Source: an uncultured delta proteobacterium
Lineage (GTDB): Bacteria > Desulfobacterota > WTBG01 > CAIYCZ01 > CAIRTM01
Assembly (NCBI GenBank): GCA_903881505.1
Contig: CAIRTM010000008.1
Location: 1-55,878, forward strand
Length of the DNA stretch: 55,878 nt
Direction: 5' to 3'
Part shown: positions 27,553 through 35,808 of the stretch, piece after piece
Layout of the letters: every line of letters starts with the position of its first letter
How positions within the stretch are numbered: position 1 is the first letter of the stretch
Notes under the pieces: generated by a model
The model's input: only the letters and a program-made list of their open reading frames with translations
What the model was told of the DNA's origin: nothing
Database searches by the model: none
Translations under genes and position numbers: made by a program

Positions 27553-28924
27553 CGTAGTAGCCGTAGCGGCCCCGCTGCACCAGCAGGATAATCGAATCGC
27601 GGTAGACATGCTGCAGCATCTTCTGCCGCAGGTCATCGAGTGTTGCTATGTCGCTGTCATGAACGCGCAGGATGACGTCCCCGGAACGCAAACCGCGGGC
27701 GTAGGCAGTGCCTGCGCGTGCGACCTCGGTGATCAGGATGCCCGATGACGTCTGCAACCCGTGGCGCTGCGCAAGAACGGGCGTGTTCTGCACAAGCGTA
27801 ATCCCGAGCACGGATGAGATCAGGCGGTCGATATGTTCCGGCGGAAATTCAGCCGCCTGAACGCTGATCTGCAGGGGCTGTTTGTTCCTGACGATGGAGA
27901 ACCGGAGGGTGTCACGGGGAGTATATCCGCTGATGGTGCGGCGGAACCCGTCCGGTGATTTGATCGTGTGATTGTCGATATGGGTTATGATATCGGCGTT
28001 TTGGACGCCTGCACGCGCGGCCGGACCGCCGGCGGACACCTCCGAGACGATAACCCCTGCGCCGCCGTGCCCGAGATAGTCGGCCAGATCAGGAGTCATA
28101 TCCTGCACGCTCACGCCGAGAAATGCCGGCCGGACCCTTCCGTGCAGCAGCAGCTCGTCAACGATGCGGCGGGCCGTGTTGACCGGAATGGCGAACCCGA
28201 TGCCCTCGGCGCGGCCGTAAATGGCCGTGTTGATGCCGATGAGCCGGCCGTGGATGTCGAGCAGGGGGCCGCCGCTGTTGCCCGGATTGATCGAAGCATC
28301 GGTCTGGATAAAATTTTCATACACGGCTTCGCCGGTGCGGATGGAGCGGTTCAGGGCGCTGATCACGCCGGTTGTGACCGTATGGGAAAGCCCGAACGGG
28401 TTGCCGATAGCGATAACCGTCTCGCCGATCAGCAACTGGTCTGAATCCCCCAGCGGTATGGGGCTGAACGGCACGGCGGCATCGATTTTCAGGACGGCAA
28501 GATCGGACTGGGGGTCGGCGCCGACCAGGCCAGCCTCAAAGGTTTTTTCATCGCCGGTCGTCACCGTCATGGATGATGCTTTTTCGACAACATGCCAGTT
28601 GGTGACGACGTAGCCCTGGGCGTTAATGATGACGCCCGATCCAAGGCTGGTGGTGACATTCTGACGGCGCGGGCTTTGTTCATAAAAATCACGGAAAAAA
28701 CTGTCAAAGAAGGGATCGCCCTCGAACATGCTGAAGGGATTGTTGCGCTCCGGAACGCCGGCCTGCGTGCTGATATTGACAACCGACGGCGAGACCTTTT
28801 CAACCGCCTGCACGACCGGGGTGCGGCGAACGTCATCGACAAATGCTCCTGCCGGTTCAGGACTGCACGTCACAACGACGAGAGCAGCCAGTATGCAGCG
28901 GGCTGTAGGGAATGTACGGAGCAT
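27536..28924 (-). CDS. degP: HtrA/Deg-family periplasmic serine protease, two PDZ domains
   Basis: 462 residues from the ATG at 28924. The signal peptide (hydrophobic ILAALVVVT, cleavage probably after AGA) directs it to the periplasm. The trypsin-like domain has His in TNWHVVE, Asp in QSDLAVLK and Ser in NPGNSGGPLLD. Two PDZ domains follow (about 270-365 and 370-460). The HtrA family degrades or refolds damaged envelope proteins. The ORF extends upstream to a TTG inside the receiver gene, but this would bury the signal peptide. The receiver gene ends ten bases upstream, so the two are probably co-transcribed. DegP versus DegQ cannot be separated from sequence. Confidence 0.93.
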   Translation of the reverse strand: MLRTFPTARCILAALVVVTCSPEPAGAFVDDVRRTPVVQAVEKVSPSVVNISTQAGVPERNNPFSMFEGDPFFDSFFRDFYEQSPRRQNVTTSLGSGVIINAQGYVVTNWHVVEKASSMTVTTGDEKTFEAGLVGADPQSDLAVLKIDAAVPFSPIPLGDSDQLLIGETVIAIGNPFGLSHTVTTGVISALNRSIRTGEAVYENFIQTDASINPGNSGGPLLDIHGRLIGINTAIYGRAEGIGFAIPVNTARRIVDELLLHGRVRPAFLGVSVQDMTPDLADYLGHGGAGVIVSEVSAGGPAARAGVQNADIITHIDNHTIKSPDGFRRTISGYTPRDTLRFSIVRNKQPLQISVQAAEFPPEHIDRLISSVLGITLVQNTPVLAQRHGLQTSSGILITEVARAGTAYARGLRSGDVILRVHDSDIATLDDLRQKMLQHVYRDSIILLVQRGRYGYYVTCNF

Positions 28925-28934
28925 GGCGGGTGTA

Positions 28935-29357
28935 TCAGGCGGTTGCAGATTGTCCGATTTTTTGGCGAATTTTATCAAGCAGCGTCTCGGGCTGCACGGG
29001 CTTGATTACATAGTCGTCGCATCCGAGATTGAACGACTTCATGCAGGTTGATTTATAGGCGGTCAAAACGATAATCGGCAGGCCGTTGCCGAAGGTTATG
29101 CCGCGTTCGGCTTCGTCCTTGCGCACGGTCTCCAGCACCTGCAGTCCGTCGATGCGGGGCATGGATACATCGAGCACCATCAGGTCAAACGGTTCATGCA
29201 GGCGGGCATACAGGTAGAGTCCGAGCGCCTCGGCGCCGTTGCCGGCCGTGACTGCCCGGTATCCGGCGTCGCGCAGCAGGGTGGAAAACAATTCGATGAT
29301 CTGGGGTTCATCATCGACCAGCAGGATTTTTTTTACGGGTTTCTCGGCATCATTCAT
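28935..29357 (-). CDS. Stand-alone receiver domain (CheY-like)
   Basis: 140 residues, a single receiver domain: VDDEPQ acidic pair, phospho-Asp in LMVLDVSMPRIDG, Thr in VLTAYKST and Lys in VIKPVQP. There is no output domain, so it must act by protein contact, like CheY or an Spo0F-type relay. The 3-residue YLYAR insertion before the third helix is slightly unusual. It lies directly upstream of the HtrA protease gene, which suggests envelope stress or motility signalling; this is inference only. Confidence 0.92.
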   Translation of the reverse strand: MNDAEKPVKKILLVDDEPQIIELFSTLLRDAGYRAVTAGNGAEALGLYLYARLHEPFDLMVLDVSMPRIDGLQVLETVRKDEAERGITFGNGLPIIVLTAYKSTCMKSFNLGCDDYVIKPVQPETLLDKIRQKIGQSATA

Positions 29358-29433
29358 ACGGAAAACGGTTCTTCAATGATGGCTTCGGCTGCCTCGTGCA
29401 CAGTCGTACTCATAATATGCGCGCAGGCAAAAG

Positions 29434-30462
29434 TCAAGGCATCGCTTCAGCATGGTTGAATATTCCCGCGCAGTACGCTCCGCAGTCAGGGCAGACGCCG
29501 CCGCGTGCTGCGCGGGACGCAACCGCATAGCCCCTGCGCCTGATAAGCAGGGCGCCGCATGCATGGCACAGCGTGTCTTCGCCGCCCTGGCCCGGGATAT
29601 TGCCGGTATAGACGTAGCGCAGCCCGGCGGCAAGGCCGATCGCGCGCGCGGCATGCAGCGCGGCCGGGGCTGTGGGGGGGCGGTCGGCCATGCGGTGGGC
29701 CGGATAAAACGCGCTGACATGCCAGGGGACATCTTCGCCGAGAGCCGCGATGAAATCCGCTGCCTGTTGTAATTCATCCGGGCTGTCATTCAGGCCGGAA
29801 ATGATGAGCGTGGTTATCTCGATCCATATGCCGCATCGCCGGTAGCAGCGGATCGCATCGAGTACCGGCTGCAGGCGCGCACCGCAGATATCGCGATAGA
29901 AGCCATCGGAAAACGCCTTCAGGTCGATATTGGCAGCATCAAGAAACGGCGCGATCATTTCAACGGCAGCCGGGGTGATAAAGCCGTTGGTCACGAACAC
30001 CGTTTTCAGGCCCGCCTCGCGAGCGCACGCGGCGATATCGCGGGCGTATTCAAAATAGACGGTCGGCTCAGTATAGGTGCAGGAAATGCTGCGGCTCCCC
30101 GTGGCGAGGGCTGCCGCGACAATGGCCTCGGGCGGCCGCTGGTCAGCGTCCGGCACGCCGCGCAGGCGCGGCAGGTGCGCGATGTCGGCATTCTGGCAGT
30201 GGCGGCAGTTCAGGTTGCAGCCGGCCGTTGCGATCGAGTAGCTGCGCGATCCGGGCAAAACGTGAAACAGTGGTTTTTTTTCGATCGGGTCGACGTGTTC
30301 GGCGATAGAGCGTCCGTAGACGAGGCTGTACAGGGTGCCGCCCCTGTTTGCGCGCACGCCGCACCGGCCCGTGCCGCCGTCGGGTATCAGGCATGCATGC
30401 GGGCACAGCCCGCAGCGTACGGCGGCCTCAGACTTGTGTTCATACAAAAGCGCTTCATGCAT
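29434..30462 (-). CDS. amrS: AmmeMemoRadiSam system radical SAM enzyme
   Basis: 342 residues. The N-terminal Cys-rich segment has CGLCPHAC and a GRCGVR motif. The radical SAM cluster is CNLNCRHCQN, and the core includes SCTYTEPTVYFEYARD and FVTNGFITPAA. The C-terminal tail carries CHACG and CPDCG pairs. This is the PflA-like AmrS group, co-occurring in many anaerobes with the Memo-like and AMMECR1 proteins; its reaction is not established. The Memo and AMMECR1 partners are not in this window. An AGGTGA ribosome site precedes the ATG. It lies between rlmD and the receiver gene on the same strand. Confidence 0.92.
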   Translation of the reverse strand: MHEALLYEHKSEAAVRCGLCPHACLIPDGGTGRCGVRANRGGTLYSLVYGRSIAEHVDPIEKKPLFHVLPGSRSYSIATAGCNLNCRHCQNADIAHLPRLRGVPDADQRPPEAIVAAALATGSRSISCTYTEPTVYFEYARDIAACAREAGLKTVFVTNGFITPAAVEMIAPFLDAANIDLKAFSDGFYRDICGARLQPVLDAIRCYRRCGIWIEITTLIISGLNDSPDELQQAADFIAALGEDVPWHVSAFYPAHRMADRPPTAPAALHAARAIGLAAGLRYVYTGNIPGQGGEDTLCHACGALLIRRRGYAVASRAARGGVCPDCGAYCAGIFNHAEAMP

Positions 30463-30492
30463 GCCGTCACCTGTCCCGGAAAGCTGTGGGGT

Positions 30493-31740
30493 TCAGGGGT
30501 TTCTGACAAGCTTCATCACGGTTTCACTATGGCAGGTTTGCGGAAACATATCAAGGGGCTGGACGAGTCCGGGCCGGTAGCCGCCGTCGCACAGAAGGCG
30601 GGCATCGCGTGCCAGCGTGGCAGGGTTACAGGAGACATACACGATACTGCGCGGCCTGAGCGCGAGAACCTGGCGGATGGCGGCCGGTGCGCAGCCGCTG
30701 CGCGGGGGATTCAGCAGCACGTCGGTGCATTTGAACGGCAGCTTTGCAAGCCGCAGGGCAGCGACGTCGGCGGCTTCGAAGCGGCAGCCCTCGATTGCGT
30801 TGACGCGGGCGTTCGCCCGGGCCTGTTCGACCGCCGCAGGGTTCATCTCGATGCCGAATACGGAAGCGCCCTGCCGGGCCAGAAACAGGCTGAAGTTGCC
30901 GGACCCGCAGTAGAGTTCAAGAATGCGGCTGGAGGAATCGGGCGCGAGCGCATCAAGCATCACGTCTATCATGGTTTCATTCAGGGCGGCGTTGACCTGG
31001 CAGAAGGCGTCCGGCGTACGCATGAAGCGCAGGCCTCGCACGCTGTCGCTTGCATCCCCGGCGAATGGCAGCAGGCGCCCGCTGCGCAGGGAAAGGGTAA
31101 ACAGGCGCGTCTTGCGCGGGCTCGACCATGCGCGCAGCAGGATGGTGCCGCTTTCGCGGCACAGCAGCATGTCGATGAACTGCACCTGCGCTTTGACCAG
31201 CGGTTTTTCGCGGTACAGTCCGCGCAGCAGCGCAAGGGCGGCGTTGAGGCGCTCATCCAGCAGCAGACAGCGCCCGATATCGATCAGCTCATGGGTTTTT
31301 TCTTCATACAGGCCGATACACGGCTCAGGCTGCAGGCGGACTTTCAGGCCTGCTTTGATCCGGTAGTGCAGCTGCTGCGGCGAGGCGATCGGCGCCGCAG
31401 TGACGGGCGGGCTGAATTTGCCGATACGCTGAAGGCAGTCTTCAAGCGCCTGGGCCTTGGATGCAAGCTGGCAGGCATAGCTCATATGCTGCAGGTGGCA
31501 GCCGCCGCAGGTGTAAAAAAGCGGGCAGGGCGGCTGCACGCGCTCCGGGGACGGCTCCAGTATATCAAGCGCGGTTGCCTCGATAAACTGTTTGTGGCGG
31601 CAGTCTACACGGGCCCGCACCAGCTCGCCGGCAATGGCGTATCGGACAAGACATGCCTGTCCGCCATGGCGCGCAAACCCGAATCCGCCCTGGACCATTT
31701 TTTCAATGCGCAGATCGATGTTATCAGGACAGGACATATG
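30493..31740 (-). CDS. rlmD: 23S rRNA (uracil-C5)-methyltransferase, RlmD/RumA family
   Basis: About 415 residues from the ATG at 31740, which puts the TRAM domain (IDLRIEKMVQGGFGFAR) at the N-terminus as usual. Longer ORF starts (31794, 31923) are possible but lack good ribosome sites. A 4Fe-4S cluster is formed by CPLFYTCGGC and a later Cys in GRCLL. The methyltransferase domain has LELYCGSGNFSLFLA for SAM, LNPPRSG and the catalytic Cys in VYVSCNPATLARD. It methylates uracil C5 in 23S rRNA (U1939 in E. coli); related enzymes modify tRNA. Confidence 0.88.
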   Translation of the reverse strand, partial: HMSCPDNIDLRIEKMVQGGFGFARHGGQACLVRYAIAGELVRARVDCRHKQFIEATALDILEPSPERVQPPCPLFYTCGGCHLQHMSYACQLASKAQALEDCLQRIGKFSPPVTAAPIASPQQLHYRIKAGLKVRLQPEPCIGLYEEKTHELIDIGRCLLLDERLNAALALLRGLYREKPLVKAQVQFIDMLLCRESGTILLRAWSSPRKTRLFTLSLRSGRLLPFAGDASDSVRGLRFMRTPDAFCQVNAALNETMIDVMLDALAPDSSSRILELYCGSGNFSLFLARQGASVFGIEMNPAAVEQARANARVNAIEGCRFEAADVAALRLAKLPFKCTDVLLNPPRSGCAPAAIRQVLALRPRSIVYVSCNPATLARDARLLCDGGYRPGLVQPLDMFPQTCHSETVMKLVRNP

Positions 31741-32119
31741 CGGACCGGTGGTGGTGCGCGGGCGGCTGCCCGGAGCTGAGGCGATGTATTCCATGTTTAT
31801 AACGGCAGCAGAGTGCGGCACTGTGATACGCTCATGCACCCGGCCGGGCAGAGCGCCCATTATAGCCCGGCCGCGCCTGAATAACAAGGGGCTTCCTGTG
31901 CGTGGCCTGCAGGCGTTCCACATGCTTTCAACACTAACCTTTTGCGCCAGAAGCCACTAAATACAGTATGTTGACGGAAAGAACCCACAACATATCAACA
32001 GTCGCAGAATAATAATTGCAATATATAGTACGCATGTTATATATTAATTTCAGGCGGTTTAATGGAGACCCCTGGAACATATAGCAAGTATGCTCGGTAT
32101 ATGCATCAGGAAAGTGCCT
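31741..32119. other. Intergenic region between divergent rlmD and umuDC
   Basis: 379 bases. The rlmD-side part is GC-rich and could encode extra N-terminal residues if a longer start were used. The umuDC side becomes AT-rich from about 31980 and contains the candidate promoter listed separately. No RNA gene seen. Confidence 0.4.
32016..32045 (+). promoter_or_regulatory. Candidate promoter of umuDC
   Basis: TTGCAA (32016-32021), 18 bases, then TATATT (32040-32045). The spacer contains GTACGCATGTTA, a loose match to the GAAC-N4-GTTC type of SOS box. LexA boxes vary strongly among deltaproteobacteria, so the operator reading is weak. Confidence 0.35.
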
Positions 32120-32551
32120 ATGGGAAGGCTTGAGAGACTGTATCTCGGGCGCTCTTCGCACTCAGGACATGACGCGCCGCTGGTCCTGGAGCAGGTTGCG
32201 GCCGGGTTTCCTTCCCCGGCAGGCGACTATATTGAGCGCCGGCTTGATTTGAACGAGTATCTGGTGCAGCATCCGCACGCGACGTTTTTCGTTCGTGTTG
32301 CGGGTGATTCCATGACCGGGGCGGGTATCCATGACGGTGATATTCTGATTGTCGACCGTTGCCTTGAGGCATGCAGCGGCAGCGTCGTGATCGCGGCGGT
32401 CAACGGAGAGCTGGCGGTCAAGCGTCTGCTGAAGCGGAACGGGCGCTGCATATTGAAGCCCGAAAACGATGCATTCAGCTGCATCGAGGCGGCCGAACAG
32501 AACGAGGTGCACATTTGGGGGGTGGCCATCTATGTTATTCACCGGCTCTGA
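32120..32551 (+). CDS. umuD: Error-prone repair protein UmuD (LexA-like autoprotease)
   Basis: 143 residues. The cleavage site is A28-G29 in [11 protein letters not shown]. The catalytic Ser64 is in [10 protein letters not shown] and Lys101 in LAVKRLL, the Ser-Lys dyad of the S24 family. Activated RecA triggers self-cleavage, and the product UmuD' joins UmuC to form DNA polymerase V. I use the ATG at 32120, which has AGGA upstream; an ATG 30 bases earlier is in frame. It overlaps umuC by 20 bases. Confidence 0.92.
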   Translation: MGRLERLYLGRSSHSGHDAPLVLEQVAAGFPSPAGDYIERRLDLNEYLVQHPHATFFVRVAGDSMTGAGIHDGDILIVDRCLEACSGSVVIAAVNGELAVKRLLKRNGRCILKPENDAFSCIEAAEQNEVHIWGVAIYVIHRL

Positions 32552-33827
32552 AGAAAGCGCTGCCGTTGCCCTGGTTGACTGTAATAATTTTTATGTTTCC
32601 TGCGAGCGCGCGTTCGATCCGTCGCTGGCGCACCGGCCGGTCGTGGTGCTTTCCAACAATGACGGCTGCGTGATCGCCCGCTCGGAAGAGGCCAAGCAGC
32701 TCGGCATCGGCATGGGGACTCCTTTTTTTAAATGCCGACAACAGATCATTCGCTATAACATTAGGGTGTTCTCTTCAAATTACGCCCTGTACGGCGACAT
32801 GTCCGCGCGGGTGATGGAAATACTGCGGCGATTCAGCCCGCACATGGAAGAATATTCGATCGACGAGGCGTTTCTCGAGTGCCCTCGCACGCCCGGTTCA
32901 TGTTCGGCGGAGTGGGCGCTCCGGCTTCGCGGGCAGGTTGCCCTCTGCACCGGTATACCGGTAGCGGTCGGCATCGCTTCGACGAAGACTCTGGCAAAAG
33001 TGGCCGCGCGCGCCGCTAAAAAGAATCCGGGCTTTGCAGGGGTGTGTGAACTGGCCGCGCAGGGCGATATTGACAGTGCGCTCGCCGGTGTCGCGGTTGA
33101 AGATGTATGGGGAATCGGGCGCCGGTACGCCGGGATGCTCAGGCGCAACGGCATCATCACCGCCCGTGATCTCACGCGTGCCGATGACGGCTGGGTGCGG
33201 CGTTCCATGACCGTCCGGGGGCTGCGCACAGTCATGGAATTGCGCGGCACCAGCTGCTTCGGCATTGAGGACGCACCGCCCGCCCCGCGCTCTATTCTCA
33301 GCTCGCGCTCCTTCGGCAGTCCGGTCGGCGATCCGGCCGCGCTGCGTGAGGCGCTGGCGGATTATATCAGCACTGCTGCGGAGAAGCTGCGCAGGCGCGG
33401 CATGCTGGCCTCGGCCATGCAGGTGTTCATCACCACCGGAGCCCACGGGGCGGAGCCGTCTCACAGTGCGGCGCTCACGCTGGCCCTGCCGCAGCCGCTC
33501 AGTGCCACGCCGGAGCTCATCCGTCACGGTCTGACCGGCTTTGAGCGACTGTACCGGACAGGGGTGTGCTACCGCAAGGCCGGCGTTGTCCTGACCGCAC
33601 TTCAGGAGGCCCGCGCCCGCCAGCCTGTCCTGTTCGGCTCCAGCGCGGCTGATGAGCGCGGGGTGCGTTTCATGAAGGCTGTCGACGTGATTAACGCGCG
33701 CTGGGGCTGCGGTGCGGTCAGCTTTGCGGCTCCGTCAAAAGCCGCGCGCGCGTGGCGAATGCACCGGCGTTTTATGTCCGGCCGTTACACGACCTGCTGG
33801 AGCGAGCTGCCGCTGGTTCGGGCCTGA
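32532..33827 (+). CDS. umuC: DNA polymerase V catalytic subunit UmuC
   Basis: 431 residues, a Y-family polymerase. The palm has [16 protein letters not shown] near residue 14 and YSIDEAFLE with the catalytic Asp-Glu; the fingers contain [15 protein letters not shown]. The helix-hairpin-helix region includes [10 protein letters not shown], and the little finger ends near residue 350. A UmuC-specific C-terminal tail with [11 protein letters not shown] follows. It copies damaged DNA with low fidelity. The ATG lies inside umuD with a G-rich ribosome site, so translation is coupled. Confidence 0.94.
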   Translation: MLFTGSEESAAVALVDCNNFYVSCERAFDPSLAHRPVVVLSNNDGCVIARSEEAKQLGIGMGTPFFKCRQQIIRYNIRVFSSNYALYGDMSARVMEILRRFSPHMEEYSIDEAFLECPRTPGSCSAEWALRLRGQVALCTGIPVAVGIASTKTLAKVAARAAKKNPGFAGVCELAAQGDIDSALAGVAVEDVWGIGRRYAGMLRRNGIITARDLTRADDGWVRRSMTVRGLRTVMELRGTSCFGIEDAPPAPRSILSSRSFGSPVGDPAALREALADYISTAAEKLRRRGMLASAMQVFITTGAHGAEPSHSAALTLALPQPLSATPELIRHGLTGFERLYRTGVCYRKAGVVLTALQEARARQPVLFGSSAADERGVRFMKAVDVINARWGCGAVSFAAPSKAARAWRMHRRFMSGRYTTCWSELPLVRA

Positions 33828-33933
33828 GGCCCGCTGCGGATGTGCCCGGAGTCGTTATCTGACGTACGGCTCTTGCAAATCAGGACATCCCGGTGATCAT
33901 CGAGCCGACCGGCTTTCGCCATACAGTCATGGC

Positions 33934-34497
33934 TTACGGACAGGGCCGGACCTTTCTGGCGATCATGCTTGCCACGGCTTTTTCCCTTTTGACGCGTTCA
34001 AAGTAAAAAAAAATGAAAAAGTCGCTGAACATGGTCAGCAGCTCGTTGGGGTCGATTAGGAACTTGCGGTAGCGGGGATCGTCGCGCGGTATGCCGTGGC
34101 TGGTGAATGTTTCAAAAAAAACAAGGCCGCCGGTTTTGAGGCCCTGTTTTATCCGGGGTATGAGGTCGCGTTCGAGAAAATAGAAGTTTGCAATCAGGTC
34201 AAAGCGTTCGTCGCCGAACCTGACATCGAGCATGTCGGCGGCTGCGGCTTCAAGCTGCAGGCCTTTGCTGCGGGCACGGCCACGGGCGAGGCGCACTGCC
34301 GCGGGCGAGCGGTCAACGGCGATCACGCGGTAGCCGCATTCAGCAAGGTACAGGGCGTTGCGTCCGCTGCCGCAGGCAACGTCAAGGGCCAGCCCTCCCG
34401 TCAGCAGCGCCGGATTGCCGGCCAGCAGTTCATCGGGCCCCTGCGGGCTGCCGGAATCGGCGCCGCGGTAGTGGTCTTCCCATTGCTGTTTATTCAT
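33934..34497 (-). CDS. Class I SAM-dependent methyltransferase, TehB-like
   Basis: 187 residues. SAM-binding motif I is LDVACGSGRNALYLAE, motif II includes VIAVDRSPAAVRLAR, and the ADMLDVRF and FDLIANFYFLERDLIP stretches follow the TehB/tellurite-methyltransferase pattern. The N-terminus (MNKQQWEDHYRGAD) is typical of this group. Its substrate is unknown; names referring to tellurite are historical. It is the last gene of the reverse-strand run lipoprotein-trpF-secA-argJ. Confidence 0.85.
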   Translation of the reverse strand: MNKQQWEDHYRGADSGSPQGPDELLAGNPALLTGGLALDVACGSGRNALYLAECGYRVIAVDRSPAAVRLARGRARSKGLQLEAAAADMLDVRFGDERFDLIANFYFLERDLIPRIKQGLKTGGLVFFETFTSHGIPRDDPRYRKFLIDPNELLTMFSDFFIFFYFERVKREKAVASMIARKVRPCP

Positions 34498-34537
34498 GGC
34501 TTTTGTGCGGTTGAGCGCGTGCGCGTCAGGAAGCGTC

Positions 34538-35734
34538 TCAGGTCGTATAGTCGGCGTTGATTTTTACATACTCGCAGCTGAGGTCGCAGGTCAGTACTTC
34601 GCAGGTGCTGCTGCCGCTGTGCAGGGTGATGTCAAGCGTAATGTCCTTTTTTTTCATGACCCTGACGAGCCGTGTGCGGTTTTCAGGCACGGCCTGACCG
34701 TTGCGCACCGCATCAATACCGTTGAACTGCATGCAAATGCGTTCCGGCCGGCAGGCGGCACCTGACTGGCCGACGGCCGCGATAATGCGGCCCCAGTTGA
34801 AATCCTCTCCGAAAAATGCGGTTTTCACCAGGCATGAGCGCGCGACCTGCATGGCGGCTTTTTTAGCGTCGGCTGCGCTGCGCGCACCGAGGACATTGAC
34901 GCGCAGCAGCTTGGTGGCCCCTTCGCCGTCACGGACGATCATGAGGGCCAGATCCTGCATGACACGCCGGAGCATTGCGCGAAACGGGGCCAGCGAACGT
35001 GATGTTCGGGTAACGGCGAGACCGGAGGCCCCGCCGGCCATGATAAGTACCGTGTCATTGGTGCTCATGTCGCCGTCGACGCAGATGCGGTTGAAAGACA
35101 GCTCGGTCTCCTCGCGCACCAGTACCGCGAGGAGTTTTTTGTCGACTGCGGCATCAGTTACGATGAAGGCAAGCATGGTCGCCATATCGGGCATGATCAT
35201 GCCCGAGCCCTTGGCCATGCCGAGCATATGTACCGTGCGGCCGTTGATGGTTGCCTGAAGGGCGATTGTCTTCGGCCTCGTGTCAGTGGTGAGGATGCTG
35301 CGCGCGAACTCGGGAGCCCTGGATGCTGCAGCGCCGGATGCAAGCGCGGGAAGGGCAGCGATAATCGTCTCATGCGGCAGGGGCACGCCGATCACGCCGG
35401 TTGAACAGGGCAGTACATGCCTGCTTTCGATGCCCAGCAGCGGCGCAAGTGCGTTGCAGGTGAGAGCGGCAGAGCGCAGGCCCTGCGCGCCGGTGCAGGC
35501 ATTGGCATTGCCGCTGTTGACCAGCACTGCCCGGGCCGTTCCTTTTTTGAGTTTATCCGCACACGTGAGCACCGGCGCGGCCTTGACCGTGTTGCGCGTA
35601 AAAACACCGGCGGCAGGGCAGGGCGCGTCGCTGATGATAAGCCCCAGGTCAAGTCCGGTTTTTTTCTTGATGCCTGCCAGTACGGCAGAGAATTTGAATC
35701 CGGGAACGCCCCGGCGCAGGGGATAGGTCTGCAT
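34538..35734 (-). CDS. argJ: Bifunctional ornithine acetyltransferase/N-acetylglutamate synthase
   Basis: 398 residues, normal length. The nucleophilic Thr is in KGSGMIMPDMATMLAFI, where the precursor also cuts itself into two chains. Other hallmarks are VLVNSGNANACTG, STGVIGVPLP, DGDMSTNDTVL and FNWGRIIAAVGQSG. The enzyme moves acetyl from N-acetylornithine to glutamate and may also use acetyl-CoA, closing the cyclic arginine pathway. The adjacency to secA is seen in several deltaproteobacteria. No other arg genes are in the window. Confidence 0.96.
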   Translation of the reverse strand: MQTYPLRRGVPGFKFSAVLAGIKKKTGLDLGLIISDAPCPAAGVFTRNTVKAAPVLTCADKLKKGTARAVLVNSGNANACTGAQGLRSAALTCNALAPLLGIESRHVLPCSTGVIGVPLPHETIIAALPALASGAAASRAPEFARSILTTDTRPKTIALQATINGRTVHMLGMAKGSGMIMPDMATMLAFIVTDAAVDKKLLAVLVREETELSFNRICVDGDMSTNDTVLIMAGGASGLAVTRTSRSLAPFRAMLRRVMQDLALMIVRDGEGATKLLRVNVLGARSAADAKKAAMQVARSCLVKTAFFGEDFNWGRIIAAVGQSGAACRPERICMQFNGIDAVRNGQAVPENRTRLVRVMKKKDITLDITLHSGSSTCEVLTCDLSCEYVKINADYTT

Positions 35735-35808
35735 GGCGTGTGCGCATGTCCTGTATGTCTGTTATATTTCGCATCGGCGTGCGGCTTACAAAACACCGGC
35801 GCCCGGGG

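Noticed and set aside
30175-31779. 534-codon open frame antisense to rlmD and amrS
   Set aside because: Both reverse-strand genes have full catalytic motifs; the antisense frame has none and no ribosome site.
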